Below are positions 8,270 through 17,413 of a stretch of 64,000 nucleotides of DNA, piece after piece. The DNA lies in the NCBI RefSeq assembly GCF_001939065.1, contig NZ_MPSZ01000001.1, positions 186,001 through 250,000 of the forward strand. The letters are read 5' to 3'. Position numbers and translations under genes: made by a program. Under the pieces are notes generated by a model. It was given only the letters and a program-made list of their open reading frames with translations, ran no database searches and was not told the DNA's origin. Position 1 is the first letter of the stretch, and each line of letters starts with the position of its first letter. The stretch comes from Exiguobacterium indicum HHS 31. Lineage in GTDB: Bacteria; Bacillota; Bacilli; Exiguobacteriales; Exiguobacteriaceae.

Positions 8270-9700
8270 ATGATTTATGATACACAAGAAGCGCGACAAA
8301 TCGATGAGTGGGCACGGACATCCGGACTGCCACTTGAAGTGCTGATGGAACGAGCTGGAAGTCACATCGCAACACGTATCAAAGAGCGTCATAGGAAGAC
8401 GGAGCGAATCTTGATTTTATGTGGGACAGGCAATAACGGTGGGCATGGGTATGTCATTGGTCGCGAATTGATACGCGACGGATTTGATGTCACACTATTT
8501 GCGCCATTTGGAGAGAATCGTTCGGATACATCCATCGTTCATGTTCATTATGCAGAAGCGTTCGGACTTGTGACCGAACAACCGTGTGGTCAATATGATG
8601 TGATTCTAGATGCCTTATATGGAACGGGATTTGATCCAAAGCGGATGAATCAAGTGTTCGAAGCGCAGTGTGAATTCGTATCGGAACAAAAGCGGCAAGG
8701 GGCACGTATCTATGCAGTAGATGTTCCAAGCGGAGTACCGACAGATCATGCAACGGAATTTAAGGAGACAGCGATTCGCGCAGACGTGACATTCCAATTG
8801 CATGCAATGAAACGATCTGCCTTTTTAATACGAACAGCCCCGTTTTATGGCGAATTAGAAACAATTGATATCGGATTACCGACTTTTGGTGAATGGCGCG
8901 TATCACCTAAGGATGTGACCGCCTTATTCAAGCGGGAACCATACGGGCATAAAGGAACGTACGGGACGGCGCTATTGATTGGTGGAAGTGAGACGATGCC
9001 GGGCTCCATCCAACTCGCTACACGGGCAGCCTTACGAACAGGAGTCGGTAAACTACAAGTTGCGACGACGGCACTTGCGAAACATGGAATCATCGCCCAA
9101 GCGCCGGAAGCGATGGTCATTGATCAGACGTTACCAGCAATTCAGGAGATGCTCCCCTCCATCTCAGCAGTTGGAATCGGTCCTGGATTATCGCAAGAGG
9201 CAGTCGAAACATGGGTGGACCATCTACTTGAGAGTGATGTGCCGGTTGTATTAGATGCTGCAGCTCTAGTAAAAGAAAGTTATCCCGAGCGAACCGCGCC
9301 GATCATCGTCACACCGCATATCGGTGAATTCGCCCGGATGACGAACCAGAGTGTCGCAAGTATTCAAGATGATCTTTTTGGTCAGGCAACCGACTATGCC
9401 ATCTTGCATCAAGTAACTGTCGTCTTGAAGTCCCATGTCATCTTAATCGCGAAACCGGATGGAGGCGGATTCGTCATCTCTGGTGCATCAAGTGGTCTCG
9501 CCAAAGGAGGAAGCGGGGATACTCTGTTTGGCATATTAACCAGCCTTCTTGCACAACATCCAACAGGCGACATCGAAAGAACATTAGCGCAAGGAGCAGA
9601 GTGGTATGCACGTGCTTCTCGGCAAGTTGAACGACGCTTACATCCGAGTAGCTTGCTAGCGACGGATGTCATCGAGGAGTTAGGTAGAGTCGAACTATAA
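8270..9700 (+). CDS. nnr: Bifunctional NAD(P)H-hydrate repair enzyme (epimerase + ADP-dependent dehydratase)
   Basis: 476 aa, the length of the fused YjeF protein. The N-terminal domain (about 1-205) is NAD(P)H-hydrate epimerase, with CGTGNNGGHGYVIGRELI and LYGTGF. The C-terminal domain (about 220-470) is the ribokinase-like ADP-dependent dehydratase, with GHKGTYGTALLIGGS, GIGPGLS, PIIVTPHIGEFARM and the catalytic ASSGLAKGGSGDTL loop. Together they repair damaged R and S hydrates of NADH and NADPH in the cytoplasm. Start ATG 8270 has GAGGTGATGAG upstream. Single-gene unit between two terminators. Confidence 0.95.
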   Translation: MIYDTQEARQIDEWARTSGLPLEVLMERAGSHIATRIKERHRKTERILILCGTGNNGGHGYVIGRELIRDGFDVTLFAPFGENRSDTSIVHVHYAEAFGLVTEQPCGQYDVILDALYGTGFDPKRMNQVFEAQCEFVSEQKRQGARIYAVDVPSGVPTDHATEFKETAIRADVTFQLHAMKRSAFLIRTAPFYGELETIDIGLPTFGEWRVSPKDVTALFKREPYGHKGTYGTALLIGGSETMPGSIQLATRAALRTGVGKLQVATTALAKHGIIAQAPEAMVIDQTLPAIQEMLPSISAVGIGPGLSQEAVETWVDHLLESDVPVVLDAAALVKESYPERTAPIIVTPHIGEFARMTNQSVASIQDDLFGQATDYAILHQVTVVLKSHVILIAKPDGGGFVISGASSGLAKGGSGDTLFGILTSLLAQHPTGDIERTLAQGAEWYARASRQVERRLHPSSLLATDVIEELGRVEL

Positions 9701-9717
9701 AAACATCAATTTGAAAG

Positions 9718-9758
9718 AAAGTCTTCCACGATACGTATGAGGGAAGACTTTTCTTTTT
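9718..9758 (+). terminator. Terminator after nnr
   Basis: AAGTCTTCC / GGAAGACTTTT stem with a 14-base loop and T-rich tail. Confidence 0.85.
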
Positions 9759-9851
9759 AGGAAGGAATTGACATATTCCATTTAACAGGAGTATCATCAA
9801 GCGATGTCGAAACCTTTATACGGAAAATCTGACGGAAAGGAGGGGAAAAGC

Positions 9852-11681
9852 ATGGAGGATATCGTTCGGAAACAACAATGGTGGATTGGAAACTTTGCTC
9901 TTTTCATGATGCTTGTTGGTGCTCTAATCATTTATACGACGACGGAAGAGACAATCAAGAATGCATATTTGAGTCGTTCTGTCATTATTTCATTTTTAGT
10001 CATGATGGGAATTTTTATTTTTTATATCAGTCGTCGTAAGATGGAAATCGTTTTGCAAACGCACTTATTGTCCTTGATGTTGCTCGTCGTTCCGATTACA
10101 TCGATTAGCTTTTTACCTTACGCGGCAGTTACCGTTTGGGCAAGTAGCTTTTTGTTTTTGATGATCGCTTTAATCTCCTATCAACGCATCATGATGTGGT
10201 ACGCCATCATTGTTACCATCGCAACTAGTTTGTACGTCATGGGGAATGTCGATACCGTAACGGTGGAAATTGATCCGACCGACCATTATGGGCGGATTGG
10301 TATGATTGTGATTGGCGTATCGATTGCACTTGTCATCAATCACTTGCATATTCGCAATTTAAATCGTTTGAATGACCTTGCGATACAATTACACGATACG
10401 GCGCGACGTGATGAAGAAACAGGTGTCTTGAATCGCCAAGGATTAAACGAAATTGATTTTCCAAGATCCGAACAACAGCTCATTTTTGTCGGGATTCATT
10501 TAGAAAACTACTATGAGCTGGCACGTTATTTTGGAGAAGATATTCAGTTACAAGTACTACGCGCCTGTATCGAGCGACTCAAGAGACAACTACCTCCTTA
10601 TCAAGCGTTTGCTCGGATTGAAGCAGGGACGTTATTGATTGTCATGGAAAAGCCGGACGAGGTGGCATGTAAGGAAGCGATGGAAGAATTGAGCCAAGAA
10701 ATTTCCGTACCATACGAAATCGAGGGGCATCATGTCTATGTCAACATATCCATCGTCATTGATAATGGCGATGGGGCGACCGACAATCGAAAGCGTCGGG
10801 TGCAGCAATTATTGACTGCCTTACAAGAAGCAGCGCAACAAAACGAACGTGTGATGTGTATTGACCAAGAATGGCGTAAGGATCAAGAATTACGAGTCAA
10901 AGCAGCACAATCGTTAGCACAGGCTAATATTGAAACGGATTTTCACCTCGTCTATCAACTGCAATACGATGTTCGATCAGAGCAATTCATCGGTCTCGAA
11001 GCATTGGTTCGATGGAAGACCCCGCTACAGGGAGCCGATCGACCATCCGTGTTCATCCCGATTGCTGAAAAAAGTGACTTGATCATTCGTCTAGGTGAGT
11101 GGATCTTTGAGGAAGGATGTAAGACGCGTAAAGCATTGGTCGGTCTGGTTCCGGATGAGTTTACGTTGTCAGTCAACGTATCACCACGACAGTTGACGAG
11201 TGAGTCGTTCATGCCATTCATTGAACGAACGTTACTCAAGTATGCATTAAAGCCGCAACAGATTAAGATTGAGATTACGGAAAGTCAGTCGCTCGATTTT
11301 GAGAGTCAGTCGATTCATCGAGCGCTCAAGCGCATCAAAACGCTTGATTTCCCAGTTTCGCTTGATGATTTCGGTACTGGTCATGCGTCTTATCACGTCC
11401 TCGAACGTTTATTACCGTTACGTCAATTAAAGATTCCGAAGCAATTCATTGAACAAATTGGAGCATCGGAGAAACGACAATCGATTCTTGAGTCGATTTT
11501 TCAATTGAGTGAGTCGATGCATGTCGAATGTATCGTTGAAGGAGTAGAGACAGGAGAGGAAGTACGCATTGCCAAGGAAATCGGCATTCATCTATTCCAA
11601 GGTTATTTCTTTGCTAAACCGGTACCACTTAAAGAAATCATCTGTCTACTACAAAAAACGAATGAAGGAACGGTCCGTTGA
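9852..11681 (+). CDS. Membrane-bound c-di-GMP phosphodiesterase (degenerate GGDEF + EAL)
   Basis: 609 aa. N-terminal region (about 10-170) has roughly six hydrophobic helices. A GGDEF-like domain (about 180-330) begins DEETGVLNRQGL, but the signature is replaced by RIEAGTL, so cyclase activity is not expected. The EAL domain (about 355-600) keeps EALVRW, SVNVSPRQL, IEITES, DDFGTG, the Lys of LKIPKQFI, EGVET and FQGYFFAKP, so c-di-GMP hydrolysis is predicted. The start ATG 9852 has AAGGAGG 7 bases upstream; the upstream in-frame ATG at 9804 lacks a site. It converges with a GGDEF gene. The degenerate GGDEF may bind GTP and regulate the EAL domain, as known for similar proteins. Confidence 0.92.
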   Translation: MEDIVRKQQWWIGNFALFMMLVGALIIYTTTEETIKNAYLSRSVIISFLVMMGIFIFYISRRKMEIVLQTHLLSLMLLVVPITSISFLPYAAVTVWASSFLFLMIALISYQRIMMWYAIIVTIATSLYVMGNVDTVTVEIDPTDHYGRIGMIVIGVSIALVINHLHIRNLNRLNDLAIQLHDTARRDEETGVLNRQGLNEIDFPRSEQQLIFVGIHLENYYELARYFGEDIQLQVLRACIERLKRQLPPYQAFARIEAGTLLIVMEKPDEVACKEAMEELSQEISVPYEIEGHHVYVNISIVIDNGDGATDNRKRRVQQLLTALQEAAQQNERVMCIDQEWRKDQELRVKAAQSLAQANIETDFHLVYQLQYDVRSEQFIGLEALVRWKTPLQGADRPSVFIPIAEKSDLIIRLGEWIFEEGCKTRKALVGLVPDEFTLSVNVSPRQLTSESFMPFIERTLLKYALKPQQIKIEITESQSLDFESQSIHRALKRIKTLDFPVSLDDFGTGHASYHVLERLLPLRQLKIPKQFIEQIGASEKRQSILESIFQLSESMHVECIVEGVETGEEVRIAKEIGIHLFQGYFFAKPVPLKEIICLLQKTNEGTVR

Positions 11682-11686
11682 CCAAC

Positions 11687-11730
11687 AAAAGCCACTTCAG
11701 TCCGAATTTTTCGGAGAGAAGTGGCTTTTT
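11687..11730. terminator. Terminator between the converging c-di-GMP genes
   Basis: AAAAGCCACTTC / GAAGTGGCTTTTT with an inner CCGAA..TTCGG hairpin. A-rich on one side and T-rich on the other, so it can work in both directions. Confidence 0.88.
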
Positions 11731-11740
11731 CATACAATAC

Positions 11741-12817
11741 TTATGATTGGTACAGTCGATATTGATTTCGACCTTGCGTTTTTGCCTCATATAAAGCGGC
11801 ATCTGCTTGCTTAAAGACCATTTCAGCAGGCTGATGATGAGCGTAAGCAATTCCAGCGGATACGGTGATTGATACGGCATGATCCTGCATCACGAACGGT
11901 GTTTGCTGAACGGCTGTTACGATCGTTTCCGCTATGATAACAGGAGAGTATTGTTCGCTATCCGGAATGATGATGATGAATTCTTCGCCTCCATATCGAC
12001 CGACCGTGACTGGTACAGGACAATATTCATTCAATATAATCGAAAAATGGCGTAAGACGGCGTCACCGATGGCGTGACCGTGTGTATCGTTCACAGTCTT
12101 GAAATGATCCAAATCGAATAGAATCACACTCCAAGAGGCGTTACTTTTTTCGAGCGTCGTTACTTTTTCTAAAATGACATGTCGATTCGCAAGCCGTGTC
12201 AATTGATCGGTCGATGCGAGGTAGGATTGATAGGAGTACAGAACAAAGTGCTGTTGAAGGAGCGAGGATAACCGATAAAACAAAATCGCTCCACCAATCG
12301 TTAGGATAAAATAGGGAATATAGATCGTTTCCCATGCATCGACAGGAGAATTGCTAATGATCAGTCGCCAAAGAACAAGTAATGAACCGACCGTGACGAT
12401 GGCGGAAAAGAAGTACCCTTGTCGTGTGATAAATCGGCGACAAATAAACGAAAGAATTAAAAAACCAAGTAGTGTGATGACAGAACTAAGTAGAACATTC
12501 AGTGAAGCGCCGTCATGAATCAAGAACCGATAAAATAGAAGCATCGTTCCTGTCACTGCGATACTGACGTTACCGCCAAATAGGGCGGATAAAGCGAGAG
12601 GTAACAATCGTAAATCGATCAGTGCCCCATTTAAATCGATGGCGTGGTGCATAAGGAGAATTCCTGTTACTCCATTCGCGAGTCCGAAATACAGGCGAGT
12701 GGACATCATCGAGTCCGGGTGAATCGGTAAGCGATCACGCAACAGATAAAAAGTGAATGTAGAGACAAGAAAGATAATACAGATATTGACGAAAAAGATA
12801 TTCACTGTCGTAAGCAT
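11741..12817 (-). CDS. Diguanylate cyclase with 5TM (LytS-like) sensor domain
   Basis: 358 aa. Residues 1-185 contain five to six membrane helices with FGLANGVTGILLMHHAIDL and the FGGNVSIAVTG segment, resembling the 5TMR-LYT sensor region. The C-terminal GGDEF domain (about 200-355) begins DQLTRLANRH, contains FDLDHFKTVNDTHGH and an intact RYGGEEF active site, so it should make c-di-GMP from GTP. No RxxD inhibitory site is seen five residues before GGEEF, suggesting little product inhibition. The start is one of two adjacent ATGs (12820 or 12817); 12817 has the better spacing (7 bases) from AAAGGG. Tail to tail with the EAL phosphodiesterase gene. Confidence 0.92.
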   Translation of the reverse strand: MLTTVNIFFVNICIIFLVSTFTFYLLRDRLPIHPDSMMSTRLYFGLANGVTGILLMHHAIDLNGALIDLRLLPLALSALFGGNVSIAVTGTMLLFYRFLIHDGASLNVLLSSVITLLGFLILSFICRRFITRQGYFFSAIVTVGSLLVLWRLIISNSPVDAWETIYIPYFILTIGGAILFYRLSSLLQQHFVLYSYQSYLASTDQLTRLANRHVILEKVTTLEKSNASWSVILFDLDHFKTVNDTHGHAIGDAVLRHFSIILNEYCPVPVTVGRYGGEEFIIIIPDSEQYSPVIIAETIVTAVQQTPFVMQDHAVSITVSAGIAYAHHQPAEMVFKQADAALYEAKTQGRNQYRLYQS

Positions 12818-12851
12818 CATGAAACCCTTTCTATTAGAAAATCTAAATCTA

Positions 12852-12886
12852 ATGCCATTGTATGCTATCTCATCGGATAATGGCAT
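12852..12886. promoter_or_regulatory. Inverted repeat over the putative promoter of the diguanylate cyclase gene
   Basis: ATGCCATT (12852-12859) / AATGGCAT (12879-12886), 19 bp apart. On the minus strand the arms overlap a possible -35 (ATGCCA) and lie next to a possible -10 (TACAAT), which would suit a repressor site. No T-run follows, so a terminator is less likely. Confidence 0.35.
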
Positions 12887-12894
12887 AGAAAATG

Positions 12895-12921
12895 GAAAAA
12901 ACAGCCTAATCGGCTGTTTTA
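12895..12921 (-). terminator. Terminator at the end of yqfW
   Basis: AAAACAGCC / GGCTGTTTT with a TAAT-containing loop; the stem overlaps the yqfW stop codon and is followed on the minus strand by TTTTCC. Confidence 0.8.
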
Positions 12922-13488
12922 ACGAATCGGTGCAAATTTTTGAATCTCTTGAACGGCCTCATTCCAGGAAGCGACACGAATGACATTATTCGGTACGGCT
13001 TTACGGTTATAAGGTGCATCGAACAAGATTACAGGAATAGAGGTGTCTTCTGCGATTTGTACAGCATTCTCTAATCGATCTTCCATGAATAAATCGAGTG
13101 ATAAATCACGGACGACTTGTACTTTGTCGTGTGATCCCGTCATGATCAAGGAATCAAGAGGAAGTTCGTGTTGTTTGATCCACTCTTCTGTTACAGGACG
13201 AACGAGCTCCGATCGTGCTGTTACGTAATGGAGATCATATTGCTTCCGCAAATTCCATAAGTGATGACGAACATGTTCTTGAGGGATGGATTCACGATAA
13301 ATGCCTGTCTCGTGACCAGAGTTCACCATGTAGTCCCAAAATTCGATTTGATTCATATCGGTATACGTATGCAATTCATACTCGGACGCCTGATTGAAGT
13401 CAATCGACGTTCCGAGATGTTTATTCATGTAAGTGAAGCAAGAGGATGGATGTGTGATCGTTCCATCAATGTCGATTCCAATTTTCAT
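12919..13488 (-). CDS. yqfW: HAD-family nucleotidase, YqfW-like (5'-nucleotidase, NT5C type)
   Basis: 189 aa. The N-terminal MKIGIDIDGTIT is HAD motif I with both catalytic Asp residues. YVTARSE (motif II-like) and DLFMEDRLENAV (motif IV acidic pair) follow in the order expected for the C1-capped deoxyribonucleotidase group. It probably dephosphorylates nucleoside monophosphates or similar small phosphoesters in the cytoplasm; the natural substrate is not known. In Bacillus subtilis yqfW likewise lies between zur and ispG. It is transcribed towards the diguanylate cyclase gene, with a terminator between. GTGGGTGACTGTAA precedes the start ATG 13488, a weak ribosome site. Confidence 0.88.
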   Translation of the reverse strand: MKIGIDIDGTITHPSSCFTYMNKHLGTSIDFNQASEYELHTYTDMNQIEFWDYMVNSGHETGIYRESIPQEHVRHHLWNLRKQYDLHYVTARSELVRPVTEEWIKQHELPLDSLIMTGSHDKVQVVRDLSLDLFMEDRLENAVQIAEDTSIPVILFDAPYNRKAVPNNVIRVASWNEAVQEIQKFAPIR

Positions 13489-13552
13489 TTACAGTCACCC
13501 ACGTTCTAAAAATTTTTCTTCACTTAGTATAACATAGTCGAAATCGAGATAG

Positions 13553-13585
13553 GAAAAAAGACTCCTCGCGAGGGAGGAGTCTTCC
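13553..13585 (-). terminator. Terminator of ispG
   Basis: On the minus strand AAGACTCCTCC, loop CTCG, GAGGAGTCTTTTTTCC. Confidence 0.9.
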
Positions 13586-13587
13586 AC

Positions 13588-14697
13588 TTATGCGTGATTT
13601 GCTTTTTCGGCTTCTTTTTCAGCCTGTTTTTCGAGAACGATTGCATCAATCTCTTTCTTCAATTCTTCGACCATCGTTGCTTCCGGTACTTTACGGATGA
13701 TTTCTCCGTGACGGAACAATAATCCTTCGTTGCGTGCGCCAGCGATACCGATATCAGCTTCACGTGCTTCACCAGGACCGTTGACCGCACATCCGAGAAC
13801 CGCGACTTTGATGTTCGCTTGGATGTTTTCGATATAGTCTTCGATTTCTGCAGCGATCGACATCAAATCGATTTCGATCCGACCACATGTTGGGCATGAG
13901 ATCAATGTCGCCGCATTCGCCGCGAGACCAAATGATTTCAAGACTTCTTTTGCGACTTTTACTTCTTCGACAGGATCCGCTGAAAGAGATACACGAACCG
14001 TGTTTCCGATTCCGCGTGACAAGATCGCGCCAAGTCCCGCTGCTGATTTTAATGAACCAGAGCGAAGTGGACCAGATTCCGTGATCCCGACGTGAAGTGG
14101 ATAGTCGAACGATTCAGAAGCAAGTTGATACGCTTCAAGCGCCAACTGTACGTCTGATGCCTTAAGCGAGACGATGATGTCATGGAAGTCGAGATCTTCG
14201 AGGATCTTAATGTGGTGCAACGCACTCTCGACCATACCACGTGCTGTCGGGTAGCCGTATTTTTCAAGAATGTGCTTTTCAAGTGAACCGGCGTTTACTC
14301 CGATCCGGATTGGGATGTTTTTCGCTTTGGCTGCTGTCACGACGGCTTCGACCTTTTCGCGGCGACCGATGTTACCCGGGTTGATCCGGATTTTATCGAC
14401 GCCAGCTTCGATTGCCATGAGTGCAAGTTTATAGTTGAAGTGGATGTCTACGACAAGCGGAATGTTGATTCGGCTTTTGATTTCTGCAAGTGCGAGCGCA
14501 TCACGTTCTTCTGGACAAGCGACGCGGACGATTTGGCAACCAGCTTCTTCAAGACGTAGAATTTCAGCGACTGTCGCTTCGACGTCGTGTGTTTTAGTTG
14601 TCGTCATACTTTGGATGATGACTTCATTATTTCCACCAATGACAAGGTCCCCTACACGAACAGGACGAGTCTTAGAGCGATGGACCATTTTCGGCAT
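13588..14697 (-). CDS. ispG: 4-hydroxy-3-methylbut-2-en-1-yl diphosphate synthase
   Basis: 369 aa. This Fe-S enzyme converts methylerythritol cyclodiphosphate to HMBPP in the MEP isoprenoid pathway; dxs and ispA of the same route lie at the other end of the window. The N-terminal TIM barrel has [29 protein letters not shown] and [11 protein letters not shown]. The C-terminal [4Fe-4S] domain has CPTCGR and [10 protein letters not shown] with the Cys ligands. ATG 14697 is chosen because AAAAGGAG lies 8 bases upstream and the product then aligns with the known [11 protein letters not shown] start; an ATG at 14721 would place the ribosome site inside the gene. Confidence 0.96.
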   Translation of the reverse strand: MPKMVHRSKTRPVRVGDLVIGGNNEVIIQSMTTTKTHDVEATVAEILRLEEAGCQIVRVACPEERDALALAEIKSRINIPLVVDIHFNYKLALMAIEAGVDKIRINPGNIGRREKVEAVVTAAKAKNIPIRIGVNAGSLEKHILEKYGYPTARGMVESALHHIKILEDLDFHDIIVSLKASDVQLALEAYQLASESFDYPLHVGITESGPLRSGSLKSAAGLGAILSRGIGNTVRVSLSADPVEEVKVAKEVLKSFGLAANAATLISCPTCGRIEIDLMSIAAEIEDYIENIQANIKVAVLGCAVNGPGEAREADIGIAGARNEGLLFRHGEIIRKVPEATMVEELKKEIDAIVLEKQAEKEAEKANHA

Positions 14698-14821
14698 ATC
14701 GAAAATCTCCTTTTGTGGCATACCGCCATATTGTTTATGTTTACCCTTCCTATCATATCGAACTATTCCCTAAAAATCGAGAAACAAGAACGAAAATCGA
14801 ACATTTACAATTGTTTAATGA

Positions 14822-14856
14822 AAGAAGGACGTCCGTCAATCCGTCGGACGCCTGAT
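14822..14856 (-). terminator. Probable terminator downstream of the 14865-15350 gene
   Basis: On the minus strand GGCGTCCGACGG..TTGACGGACGTCC followed by TTCTTTC. The stem is imperfect and the T-tract weak. Confidence 0.55.
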
Positions 14857-14864
14857 TTTGATAC

Positions 14865-15350
14865 TCATTGAGGTTTGCGTGAAGCGCGTGGCTTCGCGGA
14901 ACGGGCAATCCATAATGGAACTAATGTGTAGACGAAGTGTCCGATTACGAGTATCCCGATTCCGAAGCGAGGATAATCGAGTTGGTATAGAAGCATACCG
15001 AGTGGGAAAGACCAGAGATTCGTCGCGACCGTGTAAGGAAACGTTTGGCGATACGCCCACGGACGGGGAAGTAACAATCGGACAAATCCCTTCGTTAGAT
15101 ACGCCATAAACAATACGTAAAGTAATACAGCTATTGCGATAAAGATGAAATGAAGGATGAACCAGACGACGATTGGGATGTTTTTTTGTAAAAAGAAGGA
15201 ATCAATGACCGTCGTCCAAAATGAAATCCAAGCTAATCCACAAAAATAAAGGGAAACATCTGCCAAACGAAGACGCAAAAACGGACGATTTGGAATTAAA
15301 GAAGTTTGTAAGTAATTAATCAGTTGACGTAAAAATGACAAGTAAATCAC
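14865..15350 (-). CDS. Four-span membrane protein of unknown function
   Basis: 161 aa. Not recognised as a named protein; it recalls DUF1189/Yip1-type small membrane proteins in layout. It has about four hydrophobic helices (near residues 30-50, 60-85, 105-120 and 128-148) separated by short polar loops, a LLLPRPWAYRQTFPY loop, and a basic tail (ARSAKPRASRKPQ) that should face the cytoplasm. The start at GTG 15350 is weakly supported (AGAAAGAG is too close); an in-frame TTG three codons on is an alternative. It lies between ispG (same strand) and the divergent Na/Pi transporter. Confidence 0.65.
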   Translation of the reverse strand: MIYLSFLRQLINYLQTSLIPNRPFLRLRLADVSLYFCGLAWISFWTTVIDSFFLQKNIPIVVWFILHFIFIAIAVLLYVLFMAYLTKGFVRLLLPRPWAYRQTFPYTVATNLWSFPLGMLLYQLDYPRFGIGILVIGHFVYTLVPLWIARSAKPRASRKPQ

Positions 15351-15438
15351 TCTTTCTACTGTTTTAAAACAGATTTTAATTATTTAATTTTTATTAGTAA
15401 TAAAGGGTTTTTGTGTAATGGTACAGATTAATAAAACC

Positions 15439-15493
15439 TTAACAAACGGATGTCTCAAAAACTATTTACAAGTTCAACAGACCTTTACATAAT
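15439..15493 (+). promoter_or_regulatory. Candidate PhoP boxes and promoter upstream of the Na/Pi transporter
   Basis: TTAACA at 15439, TTTACA at 15465, TCAACA at 15474 and TTTACA at 15484; the last three are spaced 9-10 bp, near the 11-bp direct-repeat pattern of Bacillus PhoP sites (TTHACA). TTTACA 15465 with CATAAT 15488 (17-bp spacer) could equally be a plain sigma-A promoter. The 15351-15557 gap is otherwise A/T-rich and has no gene. Confidence 0.45.
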
Positions 15494-15557
15494 GGGGGAG
15501 TTGAGAAAATAAACTTTACAAACACATCAATCCACATGAAATAAAGGAGCTGGCAAG

Positions 15558-17201
15558 ATGAACTATGATTTGCAGGAAATGATTTTCACCTTCATCGGTG
15601 GACTCGGGATTTTCCTATTCGGTATTAAGTATATGGGAGATGGGCTCCAAAAAACAGCAGGAGACCGATTACGTTATATCCTCGATAAATATACGACGAA
15701 CCCACTGTTAGGTATCCTAGCAGGTATCGTCGTCACGATTTTGATACAGTCGTCGTCAGGGACGACCGTCATCGTCGTCGGACTCGTTAGTGCAGGTCTG
15801 ATGAATTTACGACAGGCGATTGGAGTCGTCATGGGGGCTAACATCGGAACAACGATTACGGCCTTCATCATCGGCTTTAACGTCAAGGAAGCTGCGCTTC
15901 CAGCAATCGCCATTGGTGCTTTCTTGATCTTCTTCTTTAATAAAGAACGGGTTCAATACATCGGACAGATTTTCTTTGGCTTCGGTGCATTGTTCTATGG
16001 TTTGACATTGATGGGCGACGGAATGGCTCCACTTGAGTCAAGTGTCTGGTTCCGTGAGTTGACGGTATCGATGTCGGATAACCCATTGCTTGGTGTATTC
16101 GTCGGAACGATCTTTACCGTTCTTGTTCAGTCGTCGTCAGCAACGATCGGTATCTTACAAGAGCTATACGCTGGTGGCATGATCGATATCAAAGCAGCAC
16201 TTCCCGTCTTGTTCGGTGATAACATCGGAACGACGATCACAGCAGTACTCGCAGCACTTGGTGCGTCGATTGCAGCTAAACGAACAGCAGCAGCACACGT
16301 CATCTTCAACATTATCGGGACGATTTTATTCTTGATTGCTTTACCGATCTTCTCGAATTTCATTACTTGGATCACGGGCGCGCTTGATTTAGGTCCAAAG
16401 ATGCAAATCGCCTTTGCACATGGAACATTCAACGTCGTCAATACGTTGATTCAGTGTTGGTTCATTGCGCAAATCGCATGGCTTGTACAAAAAATCGTAC
16501 CGGGTACGGATACGACGATTGATTCAAAACCGCGTCATCTGGATCAAAATATCTTGAACCAATCTTCAGCACTCGCATTAAACCAAGCAAAGCTCGAAGT
16601 ATTGCGTATGGGTGAATTCTCGAAAGACGCACTTGCAAAAGCACAGCGTTACACACAATCGCATGATAAGAAAGATGTATCGGAATCACAACAGATTGAA
16701 TATGCGATCAACCATTTAAATACAGAAGTCACGAGTTATCTCGTTAAAGTAGCGGCACATGATTTATCAGAACGTGAATCAAATGAGCACTCGTTACTGA
16801 TGCATGCCGTCAATGATTTTGAACGGATTGGTGACCACGTTGAAAACATCGTCGAATTGGTTGACTTCCAAATCGTCAACCGGATTCAGTTCACATCATC
16901 AGCGAAGCAAGAACTTGATGATATGTACGCTTTGACACAAGAAATCGTCGATTGTGCCGTGCGCGCTGTCGAAGAGGATGATGTCACACGGGCTCGAAAA
17001 GTTCTCGAACTCGAAGGTAAACTCGATGCACTCGAACGTTCATTCCGTAAGCATCATGTCCTTCGTGTTAACGCTGGCGAATGTACGGGACAAGCAGGGA
17101 TGATTTTCGTCGATCTCTTGTCGAACCTCGAACGAATTGGCGATCACGCTGTCAACATCACGGATCTCGTCCTTGAACAGCGGACCGCATTAACGAACTA
17201 A
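15558..17201 (+). CDS. Sodium/phosphate cotransporter with C-terminal PhoU domain (NptA/YjbB type)
   Basis: 547 aa. The membrane part (about 1-310) contains the duplicated QSSSGTT and QSSSAT motifs, each near a GDN/GANIGTT(I)TA element, diagnostic of the SLC34-like Na/Pi family. The C-terminal part (about 340-540) has two PhoU-like helical repeats with ERIGDH occurring twice (NDFERIGDHVEN, NLERIGDHAVN). It is predicted to import or export phosphate across the cytoplasmic membrane using Na+. AAAGGAG precedes ATG 15558. Possible PhoP sites lie upstream, which would place it with the pst operon 5 kb away in the phosphate regulon. Confidence 0.93.
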   Translation: MNYDLQEMIFTFIGGLGIFLFGIKYMGDGLQKTAGDRLRYILDKYTTNPLLGILAGIVVTILIQSSSGTTVIVVGLVSAGLMNLRQAIGVVMGANIGTTITAFIIGFNVKEAALPAIAIGAFLIFFFNKERVQYIGQIFFGFGALFYGLTLMGDGMAPLESSVWFRELTVSMSDNPLLGVFVGTIFTVLVQSSSATIGILQELYAGGMIDIKAALPVLFGDNIGTTITAVLAALGASIAAKRTAAAHVIFNIIGTILFLIALPIFSNFITWITGALDLGPKMQIAFAHGTFNVVNTLIQCWFIAQIAWLVQKIVPGTDTTIDSKPRHLDQNILNQSSALALNQAKLEVLRMGEFSKDALAKAQRYTQSHDKKDVSESQQIEYAINHLNTEVTSYLVKVAAHDLSERESNEHSLLMHAVNDFERIGDHVENIVELVDFQIVNRIQFTSSAKQELDDMYALTQEIVDCAVRAVEEDDVTRARKVLELEGKLDALERSFRKHHVLRVNAGECTGQAGMIFVDLLSNLERIGDHAVNITDLVLEQRTALTN

Positions 17202-17221
17202 GTGAAATACGATTTATCTAT

Positions 17222-17264
17222 GACAGCTGATTTCAAAAAATGAAATCAGCTGTTTATTTTTTTG
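17222..17264 (+). terminator. Terminator of the Na/Pi transporter gene
   Basis: ACAGCTGATTTCA / TGAAATCAGCTGT with an A5 loop, followed by TTATTTTTTTG. Confidence 0.93.
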
Positions 17265-17328
17265 AAATAGCATATTGACAAGTTTCGCCACATCTCGTAA
17301 TCTAGTAAGAGTAAGAAACATACATCAT

Positions 17329-17402
17329 GGCGGTGTAGCTCAGCTGGCTAGAGCGTACGGTTCATACCCGTGAGGTCGTGGGTTCGACTCCCTCCGCCGC
17401 TA
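17329..17402 (+). tRNA. tRNA-Met (elongator, anticodon CAT)
   Basis: 74 nt, clover-leaf with acceptor GGCGGTG / CGCCGCT, D arm GCTC..GAGC, anticodon CAT at 17363-17365 in loop TTCATAC, and T loop TTCGACT. It lacks the C1-A72 mismatch of initiator tRNA, so it is the elongator. The T stem is GTGGG/CCCTC, which leaves one T-T mismatch at its second pair. CCA is not encoded. It lies 11 bp upstream of the second tRNA, probably cotranscribed. Confidence 0.93.
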
Positions 17403-17413
17403 CTATTACTTAA

